Shown here piece after piece: positions 20,918 to 31,910 of a DNA stretch of 64,000 nucleotides. Location: contig LLEY01000059.1 in NCBI GenBank assembly GCA_001414485.1, positions 248,001 to 312,000 of the forward strand. The letters run 5' to 3'. The notes under the pieces were generated by a model, which made no database searches, was not told where the DNA came from, and saw nothing but the letters and a program-made list of their open reading frames with translations. Both the position numbers and the translations under genes were made by a program. The DNA comes from Calycina herbarum. Lineage: Eukaryota; Ascomycota; Leotiomycetes; Helotiales; Pezizellaceae. How positions within the stretch are numbered: position 1 is the first letter of the stretch; every line of letters starts with the position of its first letter.

Positions 20918-21408
20918 GATGTAGTCGTCCCTTTTGACTCGGAAGTTAGATGTGAAAATTCGTAAAATTTGATTGTGGGAGGTTGGGTGGTGAATTGGTT
21001 GTAGCGATAGCTTCAAAATTCGAGCCCAAAAGAGACTAAATCGACACTGCCAATCGCTCTTCAGCCTTTAGTGCTGGTATTTGTTCGTGTAATCGCTTTT
21101 CGTAAATCGTAACCGTCCGTTGCGCCGTTACGCTTCGTCGCTCGTATGCCCTCTGGCTTGGTCTCTTGCACCGCTGTGCTATGCCCTCTGGCTTCGTAAA
21201 GTGCCCCTGGCACACGTAAATTGCTATTGAGTCCAATAGTCATCGCAGCTGGAACTCATAACCTACTGAGCAAAAGCCCAATTGGGGTGGCAGAGAAGTG
21301 ACTATTATTGAACTACAGAGGTGAGAGATTATGAGTACAAAAGTGCTATATGCACTTTTCTCCTATCACGTGCACTACGAATTCACCTAATATGAGCTCT
21401 ACTCAACA
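20918..21408 (-). mobile_element. Probable LTR/leader of the Copia fragment
   Basis: Sequence directly upstream of the gag start. A sense LTR start TGTTGAGTAGAGC could lie at 21408. Within it the 15-bp word TATGCCCTCTGGCTT occurs twice (near 21146 and 21179), 33 bp apart. I did not find a second LTR copy in the window, so the assignment rests on position. Confidence 0.4.
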
Positions 21409-21804
21409 TGTTGGGGCCTTTTGGTCGTTGGGTAGAGATTCAACTGCAAGATGATTTGTTGATATCTGGGTTCGATGGCATGTTCCGAGAAACCATGAAA
21501 CCTAATGGCTGTAATATTGTAAAACTCAGGGACAGATTAACCTTAGCAAAACTTAATTTGATGTTTTGTTTTCTAGTATCAGAATCCCATTCGCTTAAAT
21601 TTAGCTTGTACAAATAGAAAGTGCTACCATCAAATGTTGCGGTCAAAGCATTGTAGGTAATATTCAGTGATCGGTGTGAGTGTTAAAGGACGATTAATTC
21701 TTAAATCTATAGGGGAAAAGCAGCACCTATATATACTTTTGGTGCTGGTTCTAGCGCCCCCCTAAATCTATCACGTGCTCCAAGATTCCCGTGACATCGA
21801 AGCC
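21409..21804. other. Intergenic, nothing recognised
   Basis: Short overlapping ORFs only, on both strands, without family resemblance. Confidence 0.5.
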
Positions 21805-22642
21805 TCAAACAGGCAGTTCAATCCCATATTTCTCATAGGAAAAATCCTCCAGAGTTGGCAAATACTCCCCGAAGCCATCATCAACCTCGCCAAGCTGCTC
21901 AGCATTTCCAATATCCATCAGTCCTGACCTTCCAGCAAGTACATCCTTTACTTTATTTCCCCATTCACCAAACAATCCTGAATGAGGAACCCAAATCACC
22001 CTAATACCTGCTCGTCTTCCAGCTGCCACCCCAGGAACACTATCTTCGAAAACCAAACACTCTTCCGGCACAATTTTGGGACTCTCATCTGACAATTTGG
22101 AATTGATCGTTTCCAATGCTACCAAGTAGATATCCCGCGCTGGTTTTCCCCTTCCATGCTTCACTCTCGAATCTCCCGCCAAGACTCGATAGTCTTCTAG
22201 GATGAGATCCAGAGCCTCCTTGTTCTCAGGCTTCGTAGCTTTGAGGTCGTATTGGTATTTCTCGCTGCTCGAGGCCAGAGCGATTTGTATTGGCATTCTG
22301 TTGGTGTTGCTAGCTTTCTTGAGATTCAACAACAATTTCTCAGCTCCTGGCAAGACTTCACATTCGGGGAAGTGAATAGTTTCTTATTCTTTTCTTTCCT
22401 TCTCGAATTACTCGCGAGGGATGGCGAGTTGAGCCCAGTTGTGGAATGTGTCGCCGTTATTGCTGCCTGGAACACCCATGAGTGAGTTGGGCTTTGATGG
22501 ACCATGGAAGACCAGGACGTCCATATTTGTGAAGTACATTGTCGGCGCATAACGTATATACGTCTTCGGTATTAAGGATAAGGCCGTCCATGTCAAAGAT
22601 ACAAGCACGAATTGGCCGGAAGCTGTGTTGTCGAGGTTCCAT
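21805..22642 (-). pseudogene. HAD-superfamily phosphatase (pseudouridine-5'-phosphatase/GS1-like), broken
   Basis: The minus strand starts MEPRQHSFRPIRACIFDMDGLILNTED (22642), with the HAD nucleophile motif DMDG and the following NTED. It ends with PEECLVFEDSVPGVAAGRRAG (motif IV) and WVPHSGLF. Between them the frame is broken three ways. A tandem ACTCACTC replaces one ACTC near 22484, so that removing four bases would join SIKAQL to MGVPGSNNGD. Two in-frame TAA codons follow in AIPRE-stop-FEKERKE-stop-ETIHFPECE, where the family has Gln. CAA to TAA is a CpA-to-TpA change, as in RIP. The last 180 codons are open. A spliced form avoiding both stops is conceivable (GTAATT...CCAG) but would delete conserved sequence, so I call it a pseudogene. 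Confidence 0.8.
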
Positions 22643-23048
22643 TCTGAGTGATGTTGTGTTCAATACGAAGTTGTTAGTCCGAGATCGATGATGAATTGTT
22701 GTTGTTGTCGGTTGGTCATGTACCTCCCCGCTTCTAAGTTGACCAATAACAGCTAGGGTGAGTCTGCGTGAAGTAGATGGGATTTCGATGGAAAAGTGTA
22801 CTACGACAGTGATTGTAATTCAGAAAGGATTTTAGTTTGTTTGAATAATGACAGAAAAAATGACAGAAGGGGGGATTGAGAGAATTTGTGGCGATTGTCA
22901 CATTTGAGAAGGGTATGAGTCTTGAGACTTGAGTACTCCCAAATAAAGATAGATATGGGAAGAGTATGAATGCAATCTGTACACAGAATACCCGACTTCT
23001 CTGAACCTTCAATTTCCTAGCCACGTCAAATTTTGTATGCTGCGCTGC
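22643..23048. other. Intergenic, no gene recognised
   Basis: Between the HAD pseudogene start and the 3' end of the zinc-finger gene. Nothing recognised. Confidence 0.6.
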
Positions 23049-24832
23049 TCATAAGTCAAATACATCTGAGCCACCGTCATAGTTATCACCACAAGAAAAT
23101 TGTTGAGGTAAAGCAGAATTGTTGAGACCGTTAAGTTCAGGTTGAGAAAAGAACCCGGATACCTCTGGTGGCGTTTGGTAGTACCCAGACTGAATATTCT
23201 CAGAGTAGAAAGGAAGGTAGGATTGGACCGCGGATTCGACGGATGTCGTATCTGGCATAAAACTCGGTTCAGGAAGGGGGTTGGGCGGTGATTCCTTGGT
23301 GAGAGAGGCTGCCTCTCTAATCATTTTCACAACATCTTCTTTTGAAGGGTGATATTCTGCGTACGGGTTTTCTGTTTTCACACTCTTGGAATTCTCATCC
23401 CAGAGTGTTTTACAGATTTCAATCATGCGCTCTATGTCTGGATATGTCGGTATTGGATTCGTCCCCCCTTCAGGATCGACATAGTCTAAAAGCTTTGTTA
23501 AGGAGAAGAATAATGAAGTGAGATCAAAAGGGCTTACAGGGGTGAACAGGCCGGGCAACATCTTTGTAGGTTGATTGTGGAAACAGTATATCCCATACCG
23601 CAAACCACATCTCTTGGCCACTTTTCCGGCTAACCCGTTTACCTCGAGTTTGGGAAAGAGCTCGTTGGAGCTTGTTCCATTCAAGCTCGGTAATCGTCTC
23701 TTTTTTCTCGACCAACAAGTTAGTTTGATCTTCGCAACGTGGCTCCTCTTTGTCTCTATGATAACTTAGACTCTCCAAGCTGTCAAATATTGCCCAGCAT
23801 CTTTGGCATTGAGGCATCCTGTGGCAACTTTCAAAATGTTCTCTGGGTCTTGTCAGCACTCTGGACCGGCAGCAGGAGATCTCGCTTGCAAACTTACTTC
23901 AGACGGCGGGGTTCGCTGAAACCAGTGCCCATGCAGGATATATACCGTCCGCCAGTGCTTTCCATTTCGTTGTGTAGGCAATATCTTTTAGGGTCAAAGA
24001 TGTTGAAATGGCAGGCAAACTTCAGTTCTTGAACCGTCTCATATGTCTTGGCTCTTGATTTGCTTTTGTCGACCCTCCTTCTCTTCGGCGTCGGGGATTT
24101 AATAGAGCGTTGAATGGGATTGGGATACGACGGCCCAGAATCGCCATCTCCAGTTACTGAGTTCCCACCGTCTTCCTCAATGCCATGGCCAGTGTATGCC
24201 TCGAAGCCAAAGACAACTGCTCGGAGAGGTGCTGGTAGCTGGTAGAGGTGTGGAATGAGATCGACGGCACGATCTGGTCCCAAGATTTGTATGACTGCTG
24301 TATTCAGTGCTCTGAACGCATCTTCGTCTTCGTCACAATCCGATTCGATTTCGTGCTCATCATAGAAGCTGATGCGATTTTTGTCTGGGCCTTTCACGAG
24401 ATTATTGGTCCGCGGAACAGAGCAATGGCTATCACTGCATAAAGTTAGTTTGATGAACGACAAAATATCTCCAGCACCAACCTACTCTGAAGCGACACTT
24501 GAGTATGTACCCGTCCTCAATACTGGCAGAGGCTCAAACGGATCGATTCCTCTTGTTTGATTTTCGAAGTTTGGCCAGCTTTCCGAAACAAAGCTTGGAT
24601 CTCCGAGACCACCGGTATAGAAGAAAGGAAAAACGGTTTCCTCGATGCGTTCATTGATAAATCGGGATACCTGGTAGTCCTCAGAGCTTGATCTATAGTT
24701 CTCAAGTACCTCGTCACTAATTTTGGAGCCGTGAGGAAGTGCTTTCGGTTTCCCAAGCGAATGCCCTCGAGACCTGATCCCATAGCTACTCGTGGACCCA
24801 GCTTCACATCGAAGGGAGAGGCTCGAGGACAT
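23049..24832 (-). CDS. C2H2-like zinc-finger protein, fungal family of unknown function
   Basis: Four exons: 24486-24832, 23898-24434, 23538-23842, 23049-23485; 541 residues, introns of 50-55 bp. The N-terminal 110 residues are Ser-rich and include RCEAGSTSSYGIRSRGHS. A nuclear-localisation-like PTPKRRRVDKSKSRAK precedes two zinc-finger-like units at about 250-335: FACHFNIFDPKRYC...SCMGTGFSEPRRLKEHFESCH and CQRCWAIFDSLESLSYHRDKEEPRC. This composite pattern is common in uncharacterised ascomycete proteins (usually KFACPF...RVKEHLxRRH...CxRCWxxF). The C-terminus is Pro/Ser-rich. It is probably a nuclear regulator, but DNA binding is inferred only. The start was chosen at MSSSLS (24832), because the upstream codons have no methionine near enough to prefer. 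Confidence 0.85.
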
Positions 24833-25532
24833 CTTGGATTTGTTCGTTGAGGGGACTGCTAGGGTGTGTAGTATTGCACGGAACACCTAAAAAGAGCGCC
24901 CTTATGCAATAGAAAGCAAAATTTGGGAGGGGCTGTAGTGAATCGAGCCATGTTGACGGTTATGCGAGCGGTTTTCTCATTGTTGACTCGAGGTTTCGCG
25001 CTCAACTGCGCCGGAACGTTTGCTTTCTTGTGTTCCTCAGGCTCAGAGGAAATACGAGGCATTGATGCATGATACCCTGGTTACTCCAATTGACGAACAA
25101 AATCCATCTGCTACAAGGCGACGAGGCAAGCAAAAGCTTGACAGACCTAAGCTTATTTCCAAAAAAAAAAAAATCTACCTGCCAGAGAGAGTCCCAGAAG
25201 AAAACCACTGAATAGTCATATATTCGCAAATACTTAAGCAGTCAACACTTCCTACTCGGCAATTGCCGGCGCTCAATTGAGCGAGAAACAAATTGTTACT
25301 TCCAACGCTTCAAGCGCACGTATACCGCAATGCCAGGTAAACCCATATCTTTTTCTGCGAAAGCAAGCTCAAAGGAAAAGTCCAATGTGCAAAATTGACT
25401 ATAGCCCAGCGCGATTCCGCCCAGATAGCTTGATAAGAGAAGCGCAATACTGCGTAAACATACGATGAATATAAATAAGAATCTTAGAATCAAGAGATTC
25501 CTTTCAGATTCTTCAAGATATAACTTGTTACC
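24833..25532. other. Intergenic between divergent genes
   Basis: About 700 bp between the starts of the zinc-finger gene and the two-TM gene. A 13-A run (25159-25171) is present. No gene was recognised. Confidence 0.6.
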
Positions 25533-26206
25533 ATGAACCAGTCTTCTTATATATCAGACATGACCGCAATCACATCGGTTAAAATCGCTTCGGCCCCACC
25601 TCAACCAGAACCCATTATATGGCAACTAGCCATTGAGCAAAACAATAGGACCCATCTATACACCCTCTACCTCTCAAGCGCAGATAGTGGTCCTGAGGTG
25701 ATCCGAAAAACCAAAGCATTTCTTGAAAGAGTCGTTTCCGTTCCTCGCTGGAAAGAAATCCTCTCCTTCAAGCATCTCGTCGTTGAGAACGTACTATTGA
25801 CATCCGTAAGTCATCCAAGATATCCACTCTCGAATCAGCCATTTAAAGCTAACTTGTTGCATTACAGTTCTCCGACATCCACCTCGAGGAAGGTCAAAGT
25901 TACCCTCGAGAAGTGTTTCCCCTTAACCGTCAGCCAAACCCTCGACTATTTAATTTCTCCGACGCAACAATCTTGGAAGAATACAAACAATTTGCCAAAA
26001 AAAGAGAAAGAGGAAGAATCCTTTTGCTGAGCTATACTGTCAATTGGAGTTCAGTCCGGATCGCCGTCGCCATCGGACTGACGTTGAGCATTAGCGTAGG
26101 ATTGATTGTTGGGTTCTCGACACATCGTCCTGAGTTGGGGTTCATGACATCTGCTGGTGTTACGGCTATTGTTGGTGTGATCGTTGGAGTTTCGGCCTTG
26201 AAGTAG
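25533..26206 (+). CDS. Small protein with two C-terminal transmembrane segments, unknown function
   Basis: Two exons, 25533-25805 and 25868-26206 (62-bp intron GTAAGT...ACAG, phase 0), 203 residues. The soluble N-terminal 140 residues contain IIWQLAIEQNNRTHLYTLYLSS and LEEYKQFAKKRERGRIL. Two hydrophobic segments follow, VRIAVAIGLTLSISVGLIVG and FMTSAGVTAIVGVIVGVSAL, separated by a short hydrophilic loop. Proteins with this layout are frequent in ascomycetes and are uncharacterised. The second exon preserves frame and a sensible membrane topology, which supports the intron. A second methionine at codon 10 could be the start. Confidence 0.78.
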
Positions 26207-26784
26207 AAGTTGGACTTGGTTGATCGATTCTATGAAAACATTTGGAAAAAGATCTGGACCTCAAAGAATTTGTTTCTTGAACATACAGTACTAGCGATTA
26301 AGTCTGAGCCATTTGCCCTCTTCACACCAAAACTCATCTTTAACACCTAAAGATATTAAAACAAAGCTAACTTTCGATCACCTTCATACTCATGAAACTA
26401 TTTATTCTTAACAATCCCTACTACTCTGTCTCCTCGGATAGTGCTCATACTACTCCGTTTTAATAGAATAAAGGTATTAAGTAGAGAAACTCTAGAAAAG
26501 TCCGAATTTACACCAAAATAAGTTTAAATCGCGGGTAAAAATTGAGACCCGGAGAGGAACTAATGTTACAAGTTTGTATTTCACTTCCACCTCGATGCAC
26601 GTTAGCCAAACGATTAGAAGTGTACTTATAACCCTTGGTATAGAAGCACTATACGTTATAACAAGTGGTGGTAGTTTTAATAACTCCTATAATGTAGGTA
26701 AAATGGCGATTTTTGGTAGGGTTCGCCTAAATGGCTCAGACTTAATCGCACCGACTGTAGTTGATATTTGTTGAGACTTTAGTG
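26207..26784. other. Intergenic, no gene recognised
   Basis: AT-rich 3' flank leading to the dispersed repeat. One 66-codon ORF without resemblance. Confidence 0.55.
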
Positions 26785-27147
26785 CACTCTAACCGCTGAA
26801 GCTGCTTTTCCAGTACCTAGCCTAAAAACCAGAAAACCAGAAAACCGTTCTCCCTTTCTACAAAAACTGAAGTTATCTGAGGCTTGTGTACACATAGAGC
26901 GAGGACCTAGCCTAATTCTCCTCAGTCTATGGTCGTATATGACAGGTTACGTCTTGTTTAGGTATACCAAGCATAGCTTCCATGGGTGGTAGACAATTTT
27001 AGAGGGCTGTTAGTCCATTGGATAGGAAAAAATAGGTCCTGGGCAAGGAAAATTATACCTAACGTAGTTCCTATCTTTACGCATTCTCAGATTAGGAAAT
27101 ATCAGGGGGTTTCGTTCTTTTAAGAAGGCGTTGAAAGGTAGTTAAAG
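26785..27147. repeat. Dispersed repeat copy A (RIP-mutated), contains a 5S half-pseudogene
   Basis: About 363 bp aligning with 39945-40305 over its whole length. Most differences are G-to-A on the plus strand (for example CCGTTGGGTGGG in copy B against CCATTGGATAGG here), so this copy has been through RIP. Copy A also has a tandem duplication of ACCAGAAA near 26828. The 5S-like segment lies at 26879-26940. Confidence 0.9.
26879..26940 (-). pseudogene. 5S rRNA 5'-half pseudogene (copy 2)
   Basis: The minus strand runs from ATATACGACCATAGACTG to ACAAGCCTCAGAT, the first half of a fungal 5S rRNA. After AGAT it continues AACTTCAG, unrelated to the 5S 3' half. Confidence 0.8.
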
Positions 27148-27896
27148 GATAGAACGATATAGATTTTTAAAGCTAAACCCCTAGATTATTATATAAGAAA
27201 TATATTAGCAATATTAGATGTTAGTATTATTAGATCTTACTATATACTACTAATAATACTAGCTTACTATAAAACTATAATATAATTTATTTATTTACTA
27301 AGTACTATATATATATAGAGATAGGTAAGTTAGAAAGAGGAAATAAGTATTAAAAGGAGTATATAGGTCTTCGTACTCTAGTAAGGGATAGTACTTACGT
27401 ATACTTTAGATTTTCAAATTATAGAGTTTACTCAAGTATATAATCATACGTTACTATATCCCTAGCTCGTTAAGGCTAGTCTTTAATAAAAATAATACTC
27501 ATGTTCCTTTAGTCTTAAGGTTAAGCTTTATAAGTAATACTAAGATAAGTAGTCTTTAAGGTTCAGATAGTAAGAAATAAAGAGAAGAAACCTTCTATTA
27601 GTATACTTATCTAGAATTTAGAAGCTACGTACAACATGGGTTTACAAACTTTTAAACACAGCCTAATCATCTACTATGTTTGTATTTAATTCAATATAAA
27701 AGATAGAATTTATTACTGTTCGTAAAATCGACATAGGTGAAAATGTAAAGACCTACTTAGGAACTTCAGCACCTACCTGCACTTACGGAGATCCATCAAC
27801 TTTCTGTTCTCTCAACTCCTTAAATGAGCTCAATAACTTAAACCACTTCTTAAAACGACACAGAAGTCCAACTCGTAAATAGAAAAAGCTCAAAAA
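27148..27896. other. AT-rich RIP-affected stretch, no gene
   Basis: Very AT-rich with no ORF of note; a decayed repeat is likely, but the family is not recognisable. It ends at the 3' end of the 5S-like gene. Confidence 0.55.
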
Positions 27897-28015
27897 ACAT
27901 ACAACAGCAGGTATTCGCTGGTGGTCACCCACCCAACTACTAATCTGCCGATCTGAGGCTTGTGTATGGCAGAGCGGACGGGATGCCCAATTCTCCCCGC
28001 TCTAGACATACACCA
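27897..28015 (-). rRNA. 5S rRNA gene (divergent 5' end, possibly a pseudogene)
   Basis: The minus strand matches fungal 5S rRNA from about nt 20 to the 3' end: GGAGAATTGGGCATCCCG, TCCGCTC, ACAAGCCTCAGATCGG, GTAGTTGGGTGGGTGACC, ACCAGCGAAT and CTGTTGTATGT. A T-run (complement of 27892-27897) follows, as for RNA polymerase III. The internal A-box/intermediate/C-box region is therefore present. The first 19 nt do not match: helix I needs an ACATACRAC start to pair with GTTGTATGT, but the sequence there is GGTGTATGTCTAGAGC-like. It may be a 5'-damaged copy. 5S genes are dispersed singly in filamentous ascomycetes, so its location is normal. Confidence 0.78.
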
Positions 28016-28982
28016 GCTTTTGATCGGCAAGCGGCACGGGTTCTCGAATCTAGGATGAGGAATGTAGAAACCCGGAAAAGCGTTTCTGTGGCAACAATGT
28101 TGCGTGGCTGATGCCGCTTTTGTGCTCCTAAAAACCGGGAATCGCAATTTGGTAAGCAAACATCAGCCTATCGTTATACGCTCTATTGCCTCGACGTATT
28201 CGTAGGGCGCATTCATTTTCTTATTTGACCAAAATAGCATGTATTTGCTTAGTAATCACTTGATCCTTAAAAGATACCTCTCGATTTAGCTTAGAAAGAA
28301 AGAGAGAAAAAAGAGAGGGAGATTAATTCAGGAAATACAGCGTATACGCAGGAGGGGAAATGGATCACTGCAAAAGGAAATAGATTAAGCTTTAGATGTT
28401 AGCGAATAAGATGTTATTCCGAAACCAAATTTCCGCCTTTATGGCACACATGATTGGTGGACGGATAAATATAATTCCAAGGCTATAGACAGCAAGTGAA
28501 GAACCTTTCTAATTTCATTAAATCAACAGACAGCTATGTTATAGCTTCACTGTACATTGGATATTTTTACTATGCGCGATTTTCTAGACCAAGCCTCTGA
28601 CCACTCCTTAAGAACCTGCTTACTTAGAGCCCTGGCAAAACCCTTTGTATAATAGAACCCACGTGTAACAGATCTGCTAGTTATAGGGTTTAGGTGATGG
28701 AAGTGTAGGTTCAAGCGGCTATTATGATAGCCTTAGGCAGAATTAATACTCCTACGACAATGACGCTACTGATTGGCTATTAAGGGAAACTTAAACTGTT
28801 TTTACTCTTAAAAGTCAGCTTTTCTCCTTAAAAGTCCTTAACTATTAAGCGATGTCACGGGGTCGTACGGTTTTGTTCAAAAGGTAGGATTCGTCTAAAT
28901 ACAAGAAGAATAAACTAAAGAAGAGAAGAAGAAAAATGTAGTCTCGATAGCCTCTTAAGTAGGCTAATAGTTAGTCTAAGCT

Positions 28983-29004
28983 CGAGGTTACTGTAGTAAC
29001 CTCG
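28983..29004. repeat. Hairpin, 9-bp arms, 4-nt loop
   Basis: CGAGGTTAC-TGTA-GTAACCTCG. First of three closely spaced hairpins. Confidence 0.9.
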
Positions 29005-29051
29005 TACGAAAAGAAGGCACACCGCTGGTGCCCTAGGCACTAAGGCATTAC

Positions 29052-29067
29052 ACGGGTTTTAACCCGT
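29052..29067. repeat. Hairpin, 7-bp arms
   Basis: ACGGGTT-TT-AACCCGT. Second of three closely spaced hairpins. Confidence 0.85.
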
Positions 29068-29074
29068 TACAAGC

Positions 29075-29089
29075 GAGGATTGAATCCTC
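29075..29089. repeat. Hairpin, 7-bp arms
   Basis: GAGGATT-G-AATCCTC. Third of three closely spaced hairpins. Confidence 0.85.
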
Positions 29090-29996
29090 AAGTAATTATT
29101 AGTCCTTAAAACCCTTAATTGTTAATTTTCTTTGTGAGTGTCAAGTAAATACTTAGAGTCAAGGACAATTTAGGCACCTACAAGCATGCACTCAAGTCGG
29201 TGAAAGGTTTCTCCGAAATGCAGGGCTACAACGCCGCTTGCAGGGGTCCATTGGTAACTCGGTAGTGCTTATATAACCTGAACATTAACACTACAATAAT
29301 ATAAATAGAAAAGTCGGTCGACTCAGCGAAAATTCACGTGCGCGATTTATGTGGCGCCCTTCGCGTGTCGCATGTGTGACGGTTGTGGTGCTAGTTGGCA
29401 AGGCACACGGTTGAAGAGTGGGTCCCAAATAAGAAGCTATTCGGGCGCGCACGGGCCGACTTTTACGCCCCCAAATGACCATCAAGCGAGAGAGTTGACC
29501 CTCAAGCAAAGAAATTAATCCTCAAGCAAAGCCAAGGCGTTGGAAACTCTTTTTTTTCCTGATAACACACTTTCACCGCATCCTCGAGTGCATTAGCTAA
29601 TAAAGAAGCTGGAAACATTTCCGCGGCATATATGTGTAAGTATATAGGAAAAGCACGCATATAATCGCGAATATTACACGCATTTTACTACAATCTGCAA
29701 AAGATAGAGGAAGAAATAGGGATTTAAAAGAGCTGAAGCTCTTAGGCTAGTTGCCCCTGACCTATTCGCCAGAATGGTTTTTCCTTGATTACGAAGACTG
29801 CGAATTAATACTTAATAGCAAGTCTAATTTTCGAAGCTACCGAAGAAACCTTTCTTCTGCTATATTTGACAGGAGACAGTTTCTGGTAGTACGACCTGGT
29901 AGTTATAAAAGGTGATATACAAACATAATCTCTGTTTGTATTCATTCGTGTATGAAGAGTAAAGGTAAAGAGAGGTGGTACCCTACGAGCTTAAGT

Positions 29997-30020
29997 ATGT
30001 GAGTGGCAAGCCACTCACAT
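29997..30020. repeat. 24-bp inverted repeat, 11-bp arms
   Basis: ATGTGAGTGGC-AA-GCCACTCACAT, 337 bp beyond the stop of the first UstYa-like gene. Confidence 0.9.
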
Positions 30021-30356
30021 GACCCGAGCATTTAGATCCACCAAGCTCTCGTACAAGGTGCTATTCACTAGAATTATATACTGACAGTTTCAAATGCGAC
30101 TAATCTAAATTTATTAGCCTCTTCCACAGCCGCATTAAATACAACTCACAAGAATGGTTTCTGTATCACTTCATGAGTCTAGATAAATATTGCCTTGTCG
30201 ACAAGTCAGATGTGGAATACTTAGAAATCTGTATGGTTGTTGATGTGCCCAAAAACGGTACCCTGGCCAACGGTGTAGACTAAACCACAAGAGATGTCAA
30301 ATGCTCTTGATTTTAATCTAAAACTATGTCTACTTTAAACAAAGTTGAGTTTTACA

Positions 30357-31239
30357 TTACACGGACACAGATTCAGCAGGTTCCCCTAATTCAGAGTCAT
30401 GTTTGTTTACCCATTCCGTCATTTCAGAGAAGTCCCGACACATATGGGTTGTCGATACCCTGGCCACAGGCTGCTTCTCACCTACATCGGTATAAAATAT
30501 GAGACCGACCTCACCGTTGCACATTAGGACCTGTCGTAAAAGGTCTATGCAATGATCTATAAGCTTGTCAGTGAAATACCAGGTCTTGAATACATTGATC
30601 TTACCAACGTGTTCCCAGACCATTTCGGGGGGATCTTGGAAGGTATCAACATGCTTGTAATGGTCCCGCCATATGAATTTCCGAGTTATATCAAGACAAT
30701 GAAGTTGGTGATAAACTTCAACAGTGGCATAGTAGTGGCCATTTACACTTTTGGATGGTTTTGTTGTTGGATCGAAGGACTGCAACGTATTACGTTCTAC
30801 CAATATCATAGGTTCTAGCCATGTCAGCAAAGTGCCTTCCAGGATGATATGCCGTATTATACTTACGATCAACCAATTTACTCCAAGCATCATCAAGCTC
30901 TTTTCTTGGCCTTCCTTTGAAGACGGACGGTTCTCCTAGCTCGGCGTTATATCTAATGAGACTATAATTCGCAGATTCTGTTAAGGCATCTTCTCTCATC
31001 AGCATTCAGAACATGCACTTCGTCTTGTATGGAAACTTACAGTGACCGATTGGTTTTCGCAAATTTTGAGCATTCTGTTGAGACAGAGATTTGCTGCTGT
31101 TACATAACTGAAGACGCTGGGCCGCCCAAACGTTCAACAAGATTGCTGAGATGAATAAAACAACATTCGAAATGATCAGAGTCCGTACAGCAGGAGATCG
31201 AGATCTTGAACTTATAGCATCGCCGTAATTGTGCGCCAT
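30357..31239 (-). CDS. UstYa-family (DUF3328) protein 1
   Basis: Three exons: 31041-31239, 30867-30989, 30357-30796; 253 residues, introns of 51 and 70 bp. A short cytosolic N-terminus is followed by one membrane anchor (VRTLIISNVVLFISAILLNVW, about 17-38). The lumenal part holds the two signature motifs of the family, YHQLHCL (about 136-142) and DHCIDLLRQVLMC (about 187-199), the paired HxxHC boxes. Family members (UstYa/UstYb of ustiloxin, and relatives in cyclochlorotine, phomopsin and asperipin pathways) oxidatively cyclise or hydroxylate peptide side chains. It lies in tandem with UstYa-like protein 2 and near a repeat-peptide gene, which supports a role in maturing that peptide. The start was chosen at the ATG before AHNYGDAIS. 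Confidence 0.9.
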
Positions 31240-31910
31240 GATCAAGATATATTGACAAATACACGTGCATTTGCTGGTTGCTTAGCACTGTTCTGTAGTC
31301 TCGATGGACTGAAAGTGAGGACAATCCCAAGTATTCCTCGCAGATTCGCCTCTGGCAACGTCCCCACGTCAATTGCTATTCATTTGTCATAGATTGCCAG
31401 GTTTTAAAAAGGGTTATCTGTTGGTGTCCAACCATATACTTTCATGGTTGGTAATGATACGTCCGATGAATGATACGCCGGACGCCAGATGCCAGTTGCC
31501 CGTCACATACTGCATGTCAAGCGCTGAACAGAGTGCCCTCCAATCGGCCTTATTTACTTTCTTCCCTAACTGAATAGATACGGCCTCTCCGTGGACCAGA
31601 AGTCTGCTTCTGCAGGACACTTGACATGTACGTTGGTGTGACGAGCTTGGGACGCCATGTACTTATCATATCTTGTTTGGCTAGGAGCAAAAGGCATATA
31701 TATATATATACAACCTTGCAACATCCATTGCCGCATCTATTTGCCAAAAATCTCTTTCTCCGTCCGCATGTCCGCCGGGAATACTGGAATCCGAACTGGC
31801 TTGATATCACCGTACCTTTCAACAGTTATGATTGTCAAAAACACAATTCGATTGGTACTAGGTACTCTGGGTGAATATGTGAATCATGTATTCACCACGT
31901 GATGGATTCT
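31240..31910. promoter_or_regulatory. Spacer and promoter between the two UstYa-like genes
   Basis: 671 bp containing the 3' flank of UstYa-like 2 and the 5' flank of UstYa-like 1. An (AT)8 microsatellite lies near 31696-31712. No separate gene was recognised; ORFs here overlap on opposite strands and lack resemblance. Confidence 0.5.

Larger units (their letters stand above)
28016..30356. other. Gene-free AT-rich stretch with several inverted repeats
   Basis: 2.3 kb without a recognisable gene. It contains perfect or near-perfect hairpins at 28983-29004, 29052-29067, 29075-29089 and 29997-30020. A trace of transposon-like sequence may be present near 28430-28490 but could not be assigned. 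Local repeats suggest LTR or other element ends. Confidence 0.5.
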
